A stretch of 64,000 nucleotides of DNA from Actinomucor elegans (GCA_026027325.1 JAMSLZ010000006.1:2170001-2234000); one strand, 5' to 3'. Shown: positions 49,059 through 63,721, numbered from the stretch's first letter. Numbers and translations are program-made. Notes: generated by a model not told the origin, from the sequence alone.

Positions 49059-50241
49059 GTTTCATCGTTTAATACCTTGCATTTATTATTATTTTCAATT
49101 CTATATCAAATGCTTATATACATAAAACAGATCATTTACAATTAACTTGGCCAATTGGTTATATATATATATAAGGCCATAGAATGACAAAGGCGAGCAA
49201 AAAGAATTGAGGTTGAATCAATGCAAATAATTCGTTCTGAATATGGACTGCTAATTAAATATGACATTGGAGCAAAAACAACCGAACAATCCGAAATTGA
49301 GTAGCAACTACAATAATATGCGCAGTCGAAAGAGTTTAAAGTGTTGAACCTCCCATTCAATAATACACAACTTTTATTAAGCTTTGTTGCATTCACTAAC
49401 ACTTATTTGTTATGAAAACGGGGGGGGGGATCAAATTCCATACCAAATTTTCGGTTTCTGATTCTGAGCGGACAAGTTCAATTATCGCAGCCTTATAAAA
49501 ATAGAAAACCGTTGACAATGATTGTCAGTATTTTTAAGCTCCAATACCATACGCTTTCCATTGCCTCTATTTAATTTTTTTTCGACCATTCTATATCTAA
49601 TGTTATATCTGATGACTGAGACATGTTAAGAATAAACTATTAATTGATTGATTTGAAGCGGTGTATATTATTGTATTTTAGGTACTGTCTTTGAGCTACT
49701 TACATTTTCCATGTAGTTTTGATGATTGATCTTGGTTTAATATCGCATCGAATGAATAGCTCTTACTCAGAATAAGCTACCAAGTCTACTATAGAGCCTT
49801 TGTTTTACTGACTTGCTGCTAATGTGTTTGCTAATAAATGTACTATTCTAAACAATAAATAATTCATATAGCCTTACTTTAATGATCGACAAATCTCCCC
49901 AGCGATCTTAGCTTAACGTTTAATCTAGACAACACCTAAACCTTATTATTGAGACTTTAATCTATTATAACCTTTGTTAAAGAATATCAAATGAAACCGT
50001 TTCGTTTTCAACTAAAACTTAGATTAGGATCTGCTTATCGTGTCCGTTAACAAAATAGGTACAGCAACATAATACAATTCACGTTATCCACTTCTTCATA
50101 GCAAATTATTAGAGTATCCTCAGGAATTAAATTGATAGTCAGTGACTTTCTTGGGTTAGATAAACACTTAAGATGCAGCATCCAAAATAATAATAATATA
50201 TATATTTACTATTCTTTATCTGTGCATTATTGCATTATAAA
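49059..50241. other. AT-rich spacer
   Basis: No gene seen. Contains a short (TA)n near 49160, a G-run (49423-49431) and a minus-strand copy of the dispersed repeat at about 49721-49790. Confidence 0.6.
49721..49790 (-). repeat. Dispersed repeat copy
   Basis: In reverse complement: AGCTTATTCTGAGTAAGAGC, then GATGCGATATTAAACCAAGA and TCAATCA. Confidence 0.5.
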
Positions 50242-52468
50242 TTACATACGGCTGACACCATAGAGATTGCCTCCCTCAACCTTATTATTATATATGGCAG
50301 CAAGACAAAAGCCAATAACTGTACGGGTATCTCTTGGGTCGATGATACCATCATCCAAGAGACGCGAGGAAGTATAATAAACATCTGATTCAGCCTCAAC
50401 AGAAGCTTGGAACATAGCCTTTCTTTCATTGGCCAATTCTTCATCAATTTTTTGGTTCATTCTAATATAACCAGCAAAATGAATTAATGAAAGTTTTTCT
50501 TGAGATAATACCAATTTTACCTTTTAGCGCCTTGACGCATAACAAGATCAAGGACACCAGTTAATTGCTCAGCACCCATGACTGAGCACTTGGAGTTTGG
50601 CCAAGAGAATAAGAATCTATAAAAATATTCAGTCAATTTTTTTTTTCATTAGTTAATGACTCATTCCTTACCTAGGCTCATAAGCGCGACCACACATGGC
50701 ATAGTTACCAGCACCATAACTAGCACCCATCATAATAGTAATAGCAGGAACAGTAGAGTTACTGATAGCATTGATAAAGCGAGAGCCAGCCTTGATGATG
50801 CCTTCTTCTTCGTATCTTTTGCCAACCATGAAGCCAGTGATATTTTGCAAGTAAATCAATGGGGTGTTCCTAATTAAGATAGATAGATCATTAGTAACAG
50901 AAATTACTTTCTAGAAAAAAAAAAGATTTACTTGAGATTACAGAGCTGAATGAACTGTGTAGCTTTGTTCGCTTCTTGGGTAAAAATAACATTGTTATTA
51001 GCAAGGATACCAACAGGAATGCCTTGAATATAAGCCCAGCCGCACACCAAATTGCCGCCATAGTTGGGCTTGAAGGACGTAAATCTTGATCCGTCTACAA
51101 GTCGAATAATGACTTCGGTGGCATCAAACGGAATACGAATGTTTGCAGATACGATACCGAGAAGCTCCTCTGATAATTGAAATTAAGTTAACTATATCGA
51201 TTAGTTTATAAAAGAAGATGTTTACCAGACGAATAGTAAGGTTCTTCGTATTCACTGTTCAAATGTCTCAAAGGTAGTTTGCCCTTCTGTTCCCAGTTCA
51301 AGTTGGCTACCCATTCACGGGCTTTACGGATACCATCAAATTCATCATTGGCTAATTGGTCACTAACACCAGAGATTCGGGAATGCATATCGGCGCCACC
51401 AAGGCTTTCTGAGTCTGTGATTTCACCAGTTGCCATTTGAACTAGAGGAGGACCACCCAAGAATACTTGAGCTTGTTTCTAAATCAAGACACGAGTCAGT
51501 AAATATTGGGGAGGGCTATAAAGAGTCGACTCACTTTAACCATAATGACGTAGTCACTCATTCCAGGAGTATATGCACCACCAGCAGTTGAGCTACCAAA
51601 CACGACACAGCATGAAGGGACACCAGCTTTGGATCTGTACAAATCAGTTAGGATAGTAAGCATACACTCAATTGAGTTCTTACTGTAAAGCCTGGTTACG
51701 GAAACCAGCACCGCCTCTATGGAACACACGGAACTGCTGCTGGAGATTTGCGCCAGCCTATTCAACAATAAAGTGAGCTGGTCGTTCATAACTTATATAA
51801 AAGGAAACCCTTACAGATTGAACAAAAGTGACTGTTGGCAGCTTGTTTTGAATAGCAATCTGGTGAAGTCGGCCACCTTTCAATACAGATGTTTCATTCA
51901 TAGCGCCACCAGCCATAGTAGCTACGTTTGCAGAAACAACGCAAAGTACGCCACTGCACTGATTGTTACTAATACAATTCATGCAAAAAATTTTGAATTC
52001 ATTCTCACCTAACAAGACCGATACCAGATACAAGCGAACCTCCTATTCAAATTCAATAGAATGTAAATACCGCTTTTTTTTTTTACAAGTGATTTCATTT
52101 TTATAATTTACCTAATGTTTGGTCATCTTGGTCGTAGCCAGCAAGAGCACATAATTCAAGAAATGGAGAATCTTCATCAAGTACCAACTCGACGCGTTCA
52201 CGCGCTTTATTAAAAGGTGGGGTAAATTAATCAGTCGCCGCTCAAACAATGAAGTTCAATTCGAGCATTTACCAGATAATTGTCCACGCTTTCGGTGAAG
52301 GGCAATGCTTTTGGGCTTTCCTTCACCAGTTGCTTCTTTAAGTCTTTCTTTCAATTCATCAATCAAAACCTTCCAATCTTCTATATTGTTCTTGTATTCT
52401 GCACTCGTTTTTACAACAGCCGTAGGATGACGTTGAACAAGATGGTCTCTAGAGGTTAAAGTGGACAT
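50242..52468 (-). CDS. Acyl-CoA carboxylase carboxyltransferase subunit (methylcrotonyl-CoA carboxylase beta type)
   Basis: About 11 exons encode a carboxyltransferase of roughly 530-550 residues. Motifs: [58 protein letters not shown] (oxyanion-hole glycines), [31 protein letters not shown], then [34 protein letters not shown] and [19 protein letters not shown], ending [16 protein letters not shown]. This is the beta subunit that transfers carboxyl from biotin to an acyl-CoA. The central segment [19 protein letters not shown] differs from the GGAYLPRQ form of classical leucine-pathway enzymes, so the substrate is uncertain. The N terminus shows no long mitochondrial presequence. The biotin-carrying alpha subunit is not in this window. 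Confidence 0.88.
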
Positions 52469-52736
52469 TTATAAGAGGGTTAAAGTTGAAGAAAAGAGAG
52501 AGAGAAAAAAGAGGTTATGCCCTGATAGAAACACTTTTTTTAATACAAACTCTCACATGTTGCGAAAATGTAAAAGGGCTAACGAAGTTCCACTTCTAAA
52601 GCAGTCACCTTCTACTTCTGGTGCATTCCTCTTGTGTCAGCAGAATCACGATCAAGCTTTTGTGCTTTGATGTGAGAAAGCTGGGGAAAAGATTCATTCT
52701 TTTGATGCTTGATATCTTTGAGAATCAAGTTAGCTG

Positions 52737-52775
<39 letters not shown>

Positions 52776-53241
52776 GTTTTGACTGTATGAAAGAAGAAGA
52801 AGAAAAAACGGTAGTTTGTACCTAGAGATTTTCGCTAATGCTTAGACCATGGATGCTATGGATCGAGCTAGACATTAGTCGTGGTTTGGGTTATAAATTA
52901 ACATACAACAACAAGTAGGAACATCAGTGCAATATTGATGAGCAGTCAAAAGTTTCCCGACTCCCAGCTTGAAAGTTAATTGCCTCGATCCCCGCGCCGA
53001 GCGCGCTTCTTAGTTAGCATTTGAGCAGCGATCCACTCATATTGGCTTGGGCTAGCCTTTTGTAGTTTGCAAGTTAGATTTCCGCGAAAATTGACATTCC
53101 AGCTCAAAAGTGACACAGGACCAACTAGTCATCCTTCTTTCTTTCTTTCCTATCTTTCTTCTTTCTGTATAACTCTTTCTTTCGCTTGTTTATACCTTTT
53201 CATTTACTATATCTTTTTTAATTTGGATTTTGTGAAGAAAG
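52469..53241. other. Divergent promoter region with AT microsatellite
   Basis: Between the carboxyltransferase and the Prm10-like gene. Contains a (TA)n tract (52738-52772), a CG-rich patch (CCCCGCGCCGAGCGCGC, about 52989-53006), unusual in this AT-rich DNA, and pyrimidine-rich sequence before 53242. No gene supported. Confidence 0.5.
52738..52772 (+). repeat. (TA)n microsatellite
   Basis: About 17 TA units, in the divergent intergenic region. Confidence 0.9.
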
Positions 53242-55883
53242 ATGGAAAGCTCTCAACACCCTTTAGCATGTAGGACAGTAAACGATGAAAACGATCAAGA
53301 AGACATACTATCTTTAAGGCCTAGATCCGCATCACTTCAAACAAGAAGATCATGGCCATTACTTCCAACTCTCCAGGTCATAAATTCTATAGGCAGCAAC
53401 AATGAACATGGATTTAGTGTCCGAAGACCAACCATTGATGAAATTATAGAGATTAAAAGTGCAGAGAGCTCAGAATCAGAAACTAGTATTAGCTCTGAAT
53501 TTGGGATAAAAGAAAAAGAAGAGATATTCGACAATGATGTGATTGAAACTCTGCCAAAAAATGCGAATAGAATACGTAGTTCACTTGGAGGAGATTCTAC
53601 GGGTACTCTCGTTGAAGCGGCCTTAGATCAAGCAGAAGCAAGAGACAGACATGTTCGATTCCCAGATCATATTGCTGAAGCAGGCTCTCTAGTTCAGCGT
53701 ATGATAAGTACAAGATTTCCTTCTATTTCAAACGAAAATCACAATATAATTGAAGAAATTGCTGAACGTAACCATAACGAAGAGATAGACTCTTTGGAAA
53801 ATCCTCCACACAACAAACATAATACCGGAAGTGGTAGCGTATTGGCTAGTCTAATGAAACTAGAATCTCAAAGAAGGCCTACGTTAAAAAGACGAAAGAC
53901 TATTAAAAGAAAAAAGGTAAGGGTTCTTTTTTTTTTTGCCCTTTACAAAGAAATCTTCTCAGTTCATTTGGAGCTAACTAGTTATTAATAGGAATCAAAA
54001 AAGGCACCAAAAGTACGGAAACCCGCTTCCATGTACAACCTTACGGCCCCATCTAGTGTTGATGCCCTTACACCATCGCCGCTGAAACGACCCAACCTAA
54101 CGCATCGACCAACCAGTTGGTTATCTACCATCACAACCAGCAACCATCTTGTTCCTAGTCTGCAGAAACGCAAAATGGCAAGCTCAGTTAATATGTCACG
54201 ACGATCTTCGATTGATAGTATGTTTACTACTGCTTCTCAATTCGAACCTATCACACTAGAGGACCGTATTCGGATTACATTTGAGATTGCCAATATCCTG
54301 CAGAAACAAGAATTTTTACGGAAGCTTGTTAAGTGCTTGATGCTTTACGGAGCGCCTGCTCATCGACTCGAATATATCCTACGTGAAGTCTCTCGTACAT
54401 TGGGTGTTGATGCCGAATACGTGTATATACCCAACGTGATGTTTTTAACATTCTTTGATCAATCAACTCATACAACAGAAACTCATTTTATCAGAAGCCC
54501 TCAATTATTCGATATGCACAAGCTAGGCGAAATTTATCGCTTGGAGAAGCTTGTTTCTCACGGTGAAGTGTCGGTGGATGAAGCTCTCGAGTTCATTGAC
54601 AAAGTTACCAATGAAAAACAGTTTTACCCTGTCTGGATTAATCCCTTTGTGTATGCTACTGCTAGTTTTTGTGGTTGTGTCATGTTTTACGGAGGTCAAT
54701 TCAAAGAAGGCGGATTAGCTGCTGCTCTTGCAAGTAAGTTCTCGGAGAAGTTTATTTGATTCTAAACCATTTTACTCATATACATGGTAGTTTTCTTTGC
54801 CTTTTACGAGTTGTTTTCAGGACGTTATATGAGTTTCCAACCCATTTGGGAAATCACCGTTTGTATCTTTATCGGATTTGTTTCAAGAGGTAAAACAAAA
54901 CAAAAAAGCCTTTTTGATCCAGTGTTACGATTTACTAATAAGCTTGTATGACATTAGCTGTATGGAGATTCGGATTTTGTTTTACACCAGTCGCATTTGC
55001 TTCATTTATTGTGATATTACCAGGTTATTCAATGGCCGTTGCAATTATTGAACTTGTGTCGAGGCAATTAGTGAGTGGCGTGGTTCGGATGGTGTACGCA
55101 ATTGTTTATTCGTTCTTGTTGGGATATGGTATAGAAATGGGCTCAGAATTATTCGGTACAATCAAGCCTGAATCAGTGTCTGATCAAGGTCAATCGCAAG
55201 ACTGTAGAAATGCTTACACTTCCAATACATGTGTCACTATTATCCCCATGATCAATTACGTTTGGACTGTACCAGTATTCGCTATTGCGTACTGTGTCTA
55301 TCTCCGTGCCAGAGTTCCAAGATGGCCAATCATGATCTTTGTGGCCGCTAGTGGCTTTGCGACCAACTATGCTTTGGCTTGTCATGCTAAGGCCCCTGCT
55401 CAAGTGCTGCAAGTAGTTCCTGCTTTTGTAGTAGGCCTTTTAGGTAACTTACTTAGTAAATTTACTAGCAATATGTCTTTGGATGCTGTTATTCTTGGTG
55501 TAAGTACACATTCTAGCCAAAAATGAAACGTGTCTCATTATTATACTCAATATAGATTTTCTACTTGGTACCAGGAAGTTTAGGTAACTTATTATATATG
55601 TATTTGTAGGGTGATGTTTTGTTTCTCAACCGAATATTCTATTTTACAGGTCTAAAGGCTGCCTTAGGTTTCTTCGGTCAAGCAGGTTATGGTGAATTTG
55701 CAAATCAAGGCGCAACCTTTGCACTTAGTATGATTGAAACATCGATTGGTAATATTTTTTTTCACTTTGATTGTAAGAGCGTTTATTAATCTATTATTCA
55801 TAGGTATTACTGTTGGCTTATTCTTAGCAACTCTCATTGTTTATCCAAAAGGCTCTCAACATACTCCTCTGATGAACTTCTAG
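53242..55883 (+). CDS. ThrE/Prm10-like membrane protein (DUF1212/DUF3815)
   Basis: Seven exons (53242-53916, 53992-54733, 54791-54889, 54958-55499, 55556-55583, 55650-55748, 55804-55883) encode 754 residues. The first 340 or so are polar and disordered, with basic stretches (KRRKTIKRKK). The ThrE domain then starts: FEIANILQKQEFLRKLVKCL, LMLYGAPAHRLEYILREVSR, SHGEVSVDEALEFI, followed by about ten hydrophobic helices ending GITVGLFLATLIVYPKG. LVPGSLG is joined by splicing across 55584-55649 to LKAALGFFGQAGYG. This family (yeast Prm10, Yor; bacterial ThrE exporters) contains putative amino-acid or small-molecule exporters; the function in fungi is not settled. The long N-terminal extension is typical of the fungal members. 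Confidence 0.88.
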
Positions 55884-57575
55884 ATCAATTGCTTTCTTTC
55901 CTGTACATTACTTATTTTTTCTTTAAACTGTACAAAGTACATTGTGCACTTGATGGTGCATACCTAATTTACTTTCCTTTATATATATTAATGCCTATAA
56001 CCGTATCTTCCTATTAACTATTATTACCTTATATTCCTTAATTTTTTTAAAAAAAAAAGTCTAGATTTGCCTGTTTCTTCCTATTTACAGCCAGCTTGGA
56101 TAACACGCTACCCTTTTATGGGGCAGGCACTAGCGGATGTCCTTCCGGGTTTACTTGTTTATAAGGTTGGATCTGAATTAGCGATATTTTGATTCAATGT
56201 TGACAACGACGTTACAAAACTACTGCTCAAGTCAACATCACTATTTTGACTAATATATTGTCCGAATCATTCGTTACTGCTGTAACGTATATAATTACTA
56301 TACTTGGGTTAAATTGAGATTTTTGTAGACATAACATATTCTAAGCATGTACAACTTCACAAATAAGACATTTGACAAGGATCAGTCAAGAGATTCATAG
56401 ATCTATATTGAATTTATGTGGTTATTAGCAATTAGCATAATATATTCATTGTTACGCTATCAAACAAAGCAAATACAGTAACTTATTCTGAGTACATAAT
56501 ATTTGGCAAATGCGATATTTGACTGGGATCAACCAAGGGATTTTATAAATGCAGATCAAATTAACAAGAAATGTAATCTACAACATATCACTAAAGTATA
56601 ATATTTTCATAGCATGCCCATTAGATAATAGCTCTAGTACATGCAGTGCCTCCATCTGAATATGTACCAGTCATCAGATGCGACATTAAATTGGGATTGG
56701 TTGAGGCAAGACTATTTTTGCGGTATAACCTAAATATTTAAGGGAATATTTGGTACAGCAAGACCTTAGTCGTCATTTTGATGTTCAATTCGTAGTATTT
56801 AATACACCGCAAGTTGAGCAATAGATAGTTCTTGGTCTTTGGAACTTTTACAATAGAACACAACTCCACCTTCTGCATGATTCAATTTTTGCTGTCCCCC
56901 CCCCTTTTTTTTAATAGTTGGAAACGAGTGAAACTCTCAAGGAGAATAGAAGTGCTAATGTGTAGCAAGCGTTGTGTTTTTTCTTGATGTAGTGATACAA
57001 TGTTGCGTTCGTATCACCAAATGGATAGAGATATTTTCCTGTGAGGTTGTAGAAGAAACAAACGCCATCACATCCGTATACCTCATATGGGACTCGATAC
57101 AAACAAGTCTCACCATATCGATTCTTCCGCTTCTCTGTGTGAATTTGATACAGTGGAACCGGTAACATTTATAATAGTAATACTATCTGGACAATAATCT
57201 TTGTTATTATCAATCTCAATTTTTGAAAGAAAGTCTAGTTAGAAAACCAGAGGAATGAACTTTTCACATCATGCATGCCAAGAAACACATATGGACCGTA
57301 CAAAATGATATCTTAACCTTCAGAGTCTTAGAGAACGCTTTAGTAAAATAGGTAGATGTCTAACAAGTATTAAGTGAATGTCCACTATAAAAGCAAGGTC
57401 CTTGGCCCTACAAAGCAACTTCAATTATATTTGTGAAGCCAAGAAGTATATTAGGAGAATGACGGCCCATAAAAGTATATTACTTCAAGCTTTATTGAGT
57501 AATTATAAGGTGACAGTAAGATATCATTATTTACATGTATTACAAATGCAAACATTCAGAATGTGATGAAGCATT
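55884..57575. other. Gene-poor spacer with a repeat triplet
   Basis: No gene supported in 1.7 kb. Three copies of the dispersed repeat lie at about 56300-56720. A C-run (56886-56894) and two small ORFs are present. One minus-strand ORF of 85 codons (56911-57168), rich in Tyr and Cys (YEVYGCDGVCFFYNLTGKYL), looks protein-like, but no family is recognised. Confidence 0.5.
56300..56720 (+). repeat. Triplet of dispersed repeat copies
   Basis: Three copies with cores GACATTTGACAAGGATCAGT (56367), GATATTTGACTGGGATCAAC (56514) and GACATTAAATTGGGATTGGT (56682), spaced 147 and 168 bp. Confidence 0.6.
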
Positions 57576-59664
<2,089 letters not shown>

Positions 59665-59771
59665 GTACCTAAAGAACCGAGAAACAAAAGAAATGATGAA
59701 AAAATATAGGGGAAAAAAAGCAGTCCAAGTTATGCATTTTATTAAGCGCGTACAAGCTAGTTGAGTCAACA

Positions 59772-59904
59772 TCAGTGAAATATAGTTTTGTCTCCATGTA
59801 TTGGTGGATCAACCAATCCAGCTGAAGATGCTGTCGATACTGTATCTTGTCTATACAATAAACTAGGAACAGGTGTGCCTGGCTGTGATTGCCTTATTGC
59901 TGTT

Positions 59905-59939
<35 letters not shown>

Positions 59940-62011
59940 TTCTGTATTATAATTGGCATTTGGTCTCATTATTGGTCTCGCTTGCTTATTGATAATATCA
60001 TCTGGGCCAATCTCATGGGGTGAAGAAGTAATGTAGTGATCACGTTGGTCAAAAGAGTTGGGTGGCAAAAACAAAGGTCTATTGGCGCCTTGACGATGAG
60101 TACTGTTTCTAATATGGTAAATCGGCTCATTCTCTACTGGTAGGGGCGGTAATGGCGAAAATGATCGATTTGTAATAGGAGGCGATGAATTTTTAGCGGT
60201 AGCTGAGTTGTGCCCTGTGGGCTTAGTAGAGTTTTCATAAGGTAACTTTCCTAATGGAGTTGTGGGGAGATAGTCATCGAATGCCTCTTGGTACGATGAG
60301 GTAGTGAGTGGTGTCGACGGTACTGAAGTTTTATTTAGTGACGTTGGTGATTCTGCAGGCTTATTCAGTATTTCAGATGGTCTTAATGATGACGATATGT
60401 AAGTTTTTTTTCCATGGGGTGGAAGATATGACCTTGAAGGCCCTAACTCTTCAGTTTCGTCCAGTCTCGCTAAAGGTTTGACGTCAGCGTGCATTGAAGG
60501 AAATCGTTGCTGTTGTCTTCTCATAAGATTAGTTGAGGATGATCTCCTGTCTGTCATATCTAGACTTCTGATACTGCTTCTACTTGACTGATTTGAGCTC
60601 AAAGGTAATAATATATGTGAATTGCCTAATATGTAAGGGTTAATAAATAGCCCTACCTTATTCATAGGGTGCATCAATTTCGAGGCGAAGCTGATAGTAC
60701 TACTTACTTTCCATGGCTAAGCTTTGTAGTGATACGTGGGATTGATCTACAAAACAAAAGGCGATTTATTATAATCAACGTAAACATATTGATGATAGAA
60801 CCTTACTTGAAACCACAGAAGCGCGTCCGCTTACACTTGGTGCATAGTTATTAGATGGAATGCTTTGGATAGTACCAACGACAATGAGAATTTCCTGTGT
60901 ATATGATGATTTTAGCTTGACTGCAGACTTGATACCTTTCATGTTGAGTTCTGCTTGAATGAGATAAGATATGCTTAAAGTACGTCCAGTGTTAGGAAAG
61001 ACACTTGGTGGGGTATTGTGTGGTATATTGAAACTAATCACTGTAGACTGAGACACTGGTGAAACGTTTGTAACATGCAAATCGATTGTTTTGGATGATA
61101 GCACTTTGCACTCTATAACTCTGGCTAGCTTTCAGCTATGCTGCATGTAAAGAAAGATATGGATCACTTACTTTGCAGTACTTGTTCTGTGAACCTGTCT
61201 TATCAAAGATACTTTGATGGCCTTTTGTCTCTCCATGATAGGGAAGTTATTAATATTACATTCAAAAGTAACTGTATCTCCTGTAAATAACAGAGACGCG
61301 TTAGTAAGGACAATAAACGTTATACAGTGGTATTACCTCGGATAAAAGCAGATTTAGGAATTGAAGAGTTCCATTGTGTTAGCTTATCACCACGAATAAA
61401 ACCAAGGTCATTCTTCATTTTAACGGGTATACGGTAATCAGTCAAAGAGACATCGATGCTATCCATGATATGTACATGTTCTATTACACTAGGAAGCGTA
61501 GGTGATAACTTGAATCTTGGTTTCTTGTGTGTCGCTGTAAGAGAGTAGGCCACCCTGCCTACTCTAGAGATCTATTATAATAGCCTGTTAATACACTTTG
61601 GAATTTGCACACACAAAAAAGTATTTATTACTTCAAACGAACTTGGTAGTAGTTGATTTTTGGGTATATCAAACTCAAAATTGAAGACGTGTTGTTGGTT
61701 ATTATCAAGTACAGTATATTTTTGTCCATTATTTGGTTGGGCCAGCCATTCAGTTTTATTGATCAAAGAGACCTTGTTATCAACGCCTTCCACAATGCCC
61801 TGAAAAGTGACTGAAATGTACTGTACTTCTATAGGTTTTTTGAGGTTCAAAATGACCTGACCTATTTTATAGATATTAAGAATACTTCTCAGAGTGTTTT
61901 GAAGTAATAATCAAACTTCTATTATACCTTGATTTTACCTTTCAAAAGATCCCCAGGATAATAAACTTGTTTATTGTTTAATTGAATGCGGAATTCCTTT
62001 GTGATAGCCAT
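59772..62011 (-). CDS. Alpha-arrestin-like protein (arrestin N and C domains)
   Basis: Seven exons with the last at about 59772-60631. It begins MAITKEFRIQLNNKQVYYPG, the arrestin N-domain start; next QVILNLKKPIEVQYISVTFQ, RVGRVAYSLTATHKKPRF and DTVTFECNINNFPIM mark the N- and C-domain strands. In the C domain, VIECKVLSSKTIDLHVTNV and LSISYLIQAELNMKG follow. The tail is long, Ser/Pro-rich and disordered, with a poly-Ala tract coded by a GCA/CAG repeat. A PPLPVENEPIY segment resembles a PY-like or SH3 ligand, but a clear PPxY is not evident. Alpha-arrestins usually recruit Rsp5-type ubiquitin ligases to membrane cargo. Introns that are free of stops (about 60631-60707) were spliced out on GTAAGT/TTAG signals. 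Confidence 0.85.
59901..59938 (-). repeat. Trinucleotide repeat encoding poly-Ala
   Basis: A GCA/CAG-type repeat of about 12-13 units inside the arrestin tail, giving a run of 13 alanines. Length is likely variable between strains. Confidence 0.85.
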
Positions 62012-62641
62012 GAAAAGAAAAAAGAACAAAAAGAGAAAGAACCTTTGAATAAGAGGAGTTTGTTGTTTTAGCGATTGATTGTACGACCATTGGCTGTATC
62101 ACCTCGACTCAATTTGCTGCGTTCTATATACAAAGGAATCCAAAAATAACTCATGTATAGCATCACCATTATTGCCACAATTCCTTTAGTTCCATAGCCT
62201 ACCACTGTCTTTCCTTTGTGAAACCAAGACTAGTAACTAAAAAAAATAACTGCACCTTGTTCAAAGTTCTAATAATCTATGTATAGATCTCTCAACCGAT
62301 CTCAGTTGGATGTCGCATCTAGCCAGTATTCTTTGTATAGAATGAGTTGCTACACATAATAAAATTTTTATCTTTCTAGAATACTACAAGTACTTATAGA
62401 TTGATGATTAGCAGTTAATTACACATTCGCAATTTCTTGGTTGATCTTGGCCAAATAGCACATTTGTTTGGCGTAGTCCATGTTCAGAATAAAGTACTGT
62501 ATCCACTACGAGGAAGTTTGTCCAAAATATCGACTAAAATCATGACAAGCATTCGTTCATTAGGTTATGTATGAAAGACTACACGAAATACATTGATAAA
62601 GAAACATTTATTCATATAGATTATTCTTGGTAATTGTCCAA
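62012..62641. other. Spacer with two repeat copies
   Basis: No gene. Two minus-strand copies of the dispersed repeat (about 62285-62360 and 62425-62515). The 5' flank of the arrestin gene and the 3' flank of CapZ alpha. Confidence 0.6.
62285..62515 (-). repeat. Two dispersed repeat copies
   Basis: In reverse complement: TTTATTCTGAACAT with GTGCTATTTGGCCAAGATCA (about 62436-62460), and GATGCGACATCCAACTGAGA with TCGGTTGAGAG (about 62290-62322). Confidence 0.5.
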
Positions 62642-63721
62642 CTACTTTTGCGATAACTCGCTACCAATCTTGTAGTTCAAAATCTTGTTCCAATCCATCT
62701 TGTTACGTGTCATGGGTAAAGCTCTTCTTAAGCCCTTGAAGGTATTCTCTGCAAGATCACCATAACTTTCGTTCATTGAACTATGATAGTGCTTATCAAA
62801 GGTAGAGATTTCTTTAATCAATGCTTTTGCCAACTGCTCTTGATCCTACAAAAGCAAATGAATATCAAATCGATTTGGCTGCATCTATTTGTTACCTCAT
62901 TTTTGGCCACTTGAGATTCAAATTTCTTCTCGGCATTCAACTGGACGTTACCGTCTTCGTAATAATGAACGTTGACTTTAGTGAAGCCTTTTAAATCGTT
63001 CGACTGGGTATCATATTTCCAAGAAGCAAGCCATCTTCCATTCCAAAAGTTGTTGGGATTATATTTGTTATCAACGATAGCAATCGTAATATCTTGTTCA
63101 TTGCAGTGAATAGTACAGACACCATTAGGGAAATGGTCATTAACGTATGTTAAACATTCCTTTTCAACTGCAGTTCTCAGAGCTTCCAAGCTGTTTTCAA
63201 CTACGTACTCTTCCATATCAGAAGCTGTCTAACATTTGAAATGAAGAAATCGTGAGTATGCAAGGTAAATCTCGGGAAATCTTGAGGAATCTCGAAAAAA
63301 AAAAAGCTTTTACCAAACGCATATGGTCAAACTTGAATGTCTGTTTTGAGCGAGGGTCAAGATATCTGTCCTCTCCGATTTTACCGTCCTTTGAGATGAT
63401 GACCTAAAACAAAACAAAAGCGTTAGTATAGAAAATGAAACGTAAAGCTGAATCCTACATCATAGTCTAAACCTGGAGGAGTAACAGTAATATGCTGTTC
63501 TGTGTTGTATTGTTCAAGGGCTTGCAAGATGCCATCTTGGAGACCTTCGTCATTATCTACCAAGGTACGCACATCTAATTAAAGTATTAATGACGCGCTA
63601 TATTCTCGGAATTTTCACGCATGCTTTTACCATTAAACACGTCGTTGACTTCTCCTGGTGGGCTGGAAAGAAGAAATCCTGAAGCAATCTTGACCTTGTC
63701 TTCAATAGAGATGGAAGTCAT
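62642..63721 (-). CDS. CAP1: F-actin capping protein subunit alpha
   Basis: Five or so exons encode about 270 residues, as in CapZ alpha. The start is MTSISIEDKVKIASGFLLSS, followed by PPGEVNDVFN, DVRTLVDNDEGLQDGILQAL and the conserved HITVTPPGLDYDVIISKDGK. The middle has KIGEDRYLDPRSKQTFKFDH and MEEYVVENSLEALRTAVEKE. Next, NNFWNGRWLASWKYD is the core CapZ alpha strand block, and FKGLRRALPMTRNKMDWNKI with LNYKIGSELSQK is the C-terminal helix and tentacle. It pairs with the beta subunit to cap barbed ends of actin filaments. Exon boundaries around 62840-63610 are partly approximate. Confidence 0.94.

Noticed and set aside
56911..57168. Minus-strand ORF of 85 codons rich in Tyr/Cys as a confident gene
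   Set aside because: No start context, intron or family support; mentioned only in the spacer entry.
60631..60677. ORF start MMHPMNKVGLFINPYILG for the arrestin tail exon
   Set aside because: This segment is flanked by GTAAGT and TTAG and removal joins the conserved frames, so it is intron rather than a separate gene.
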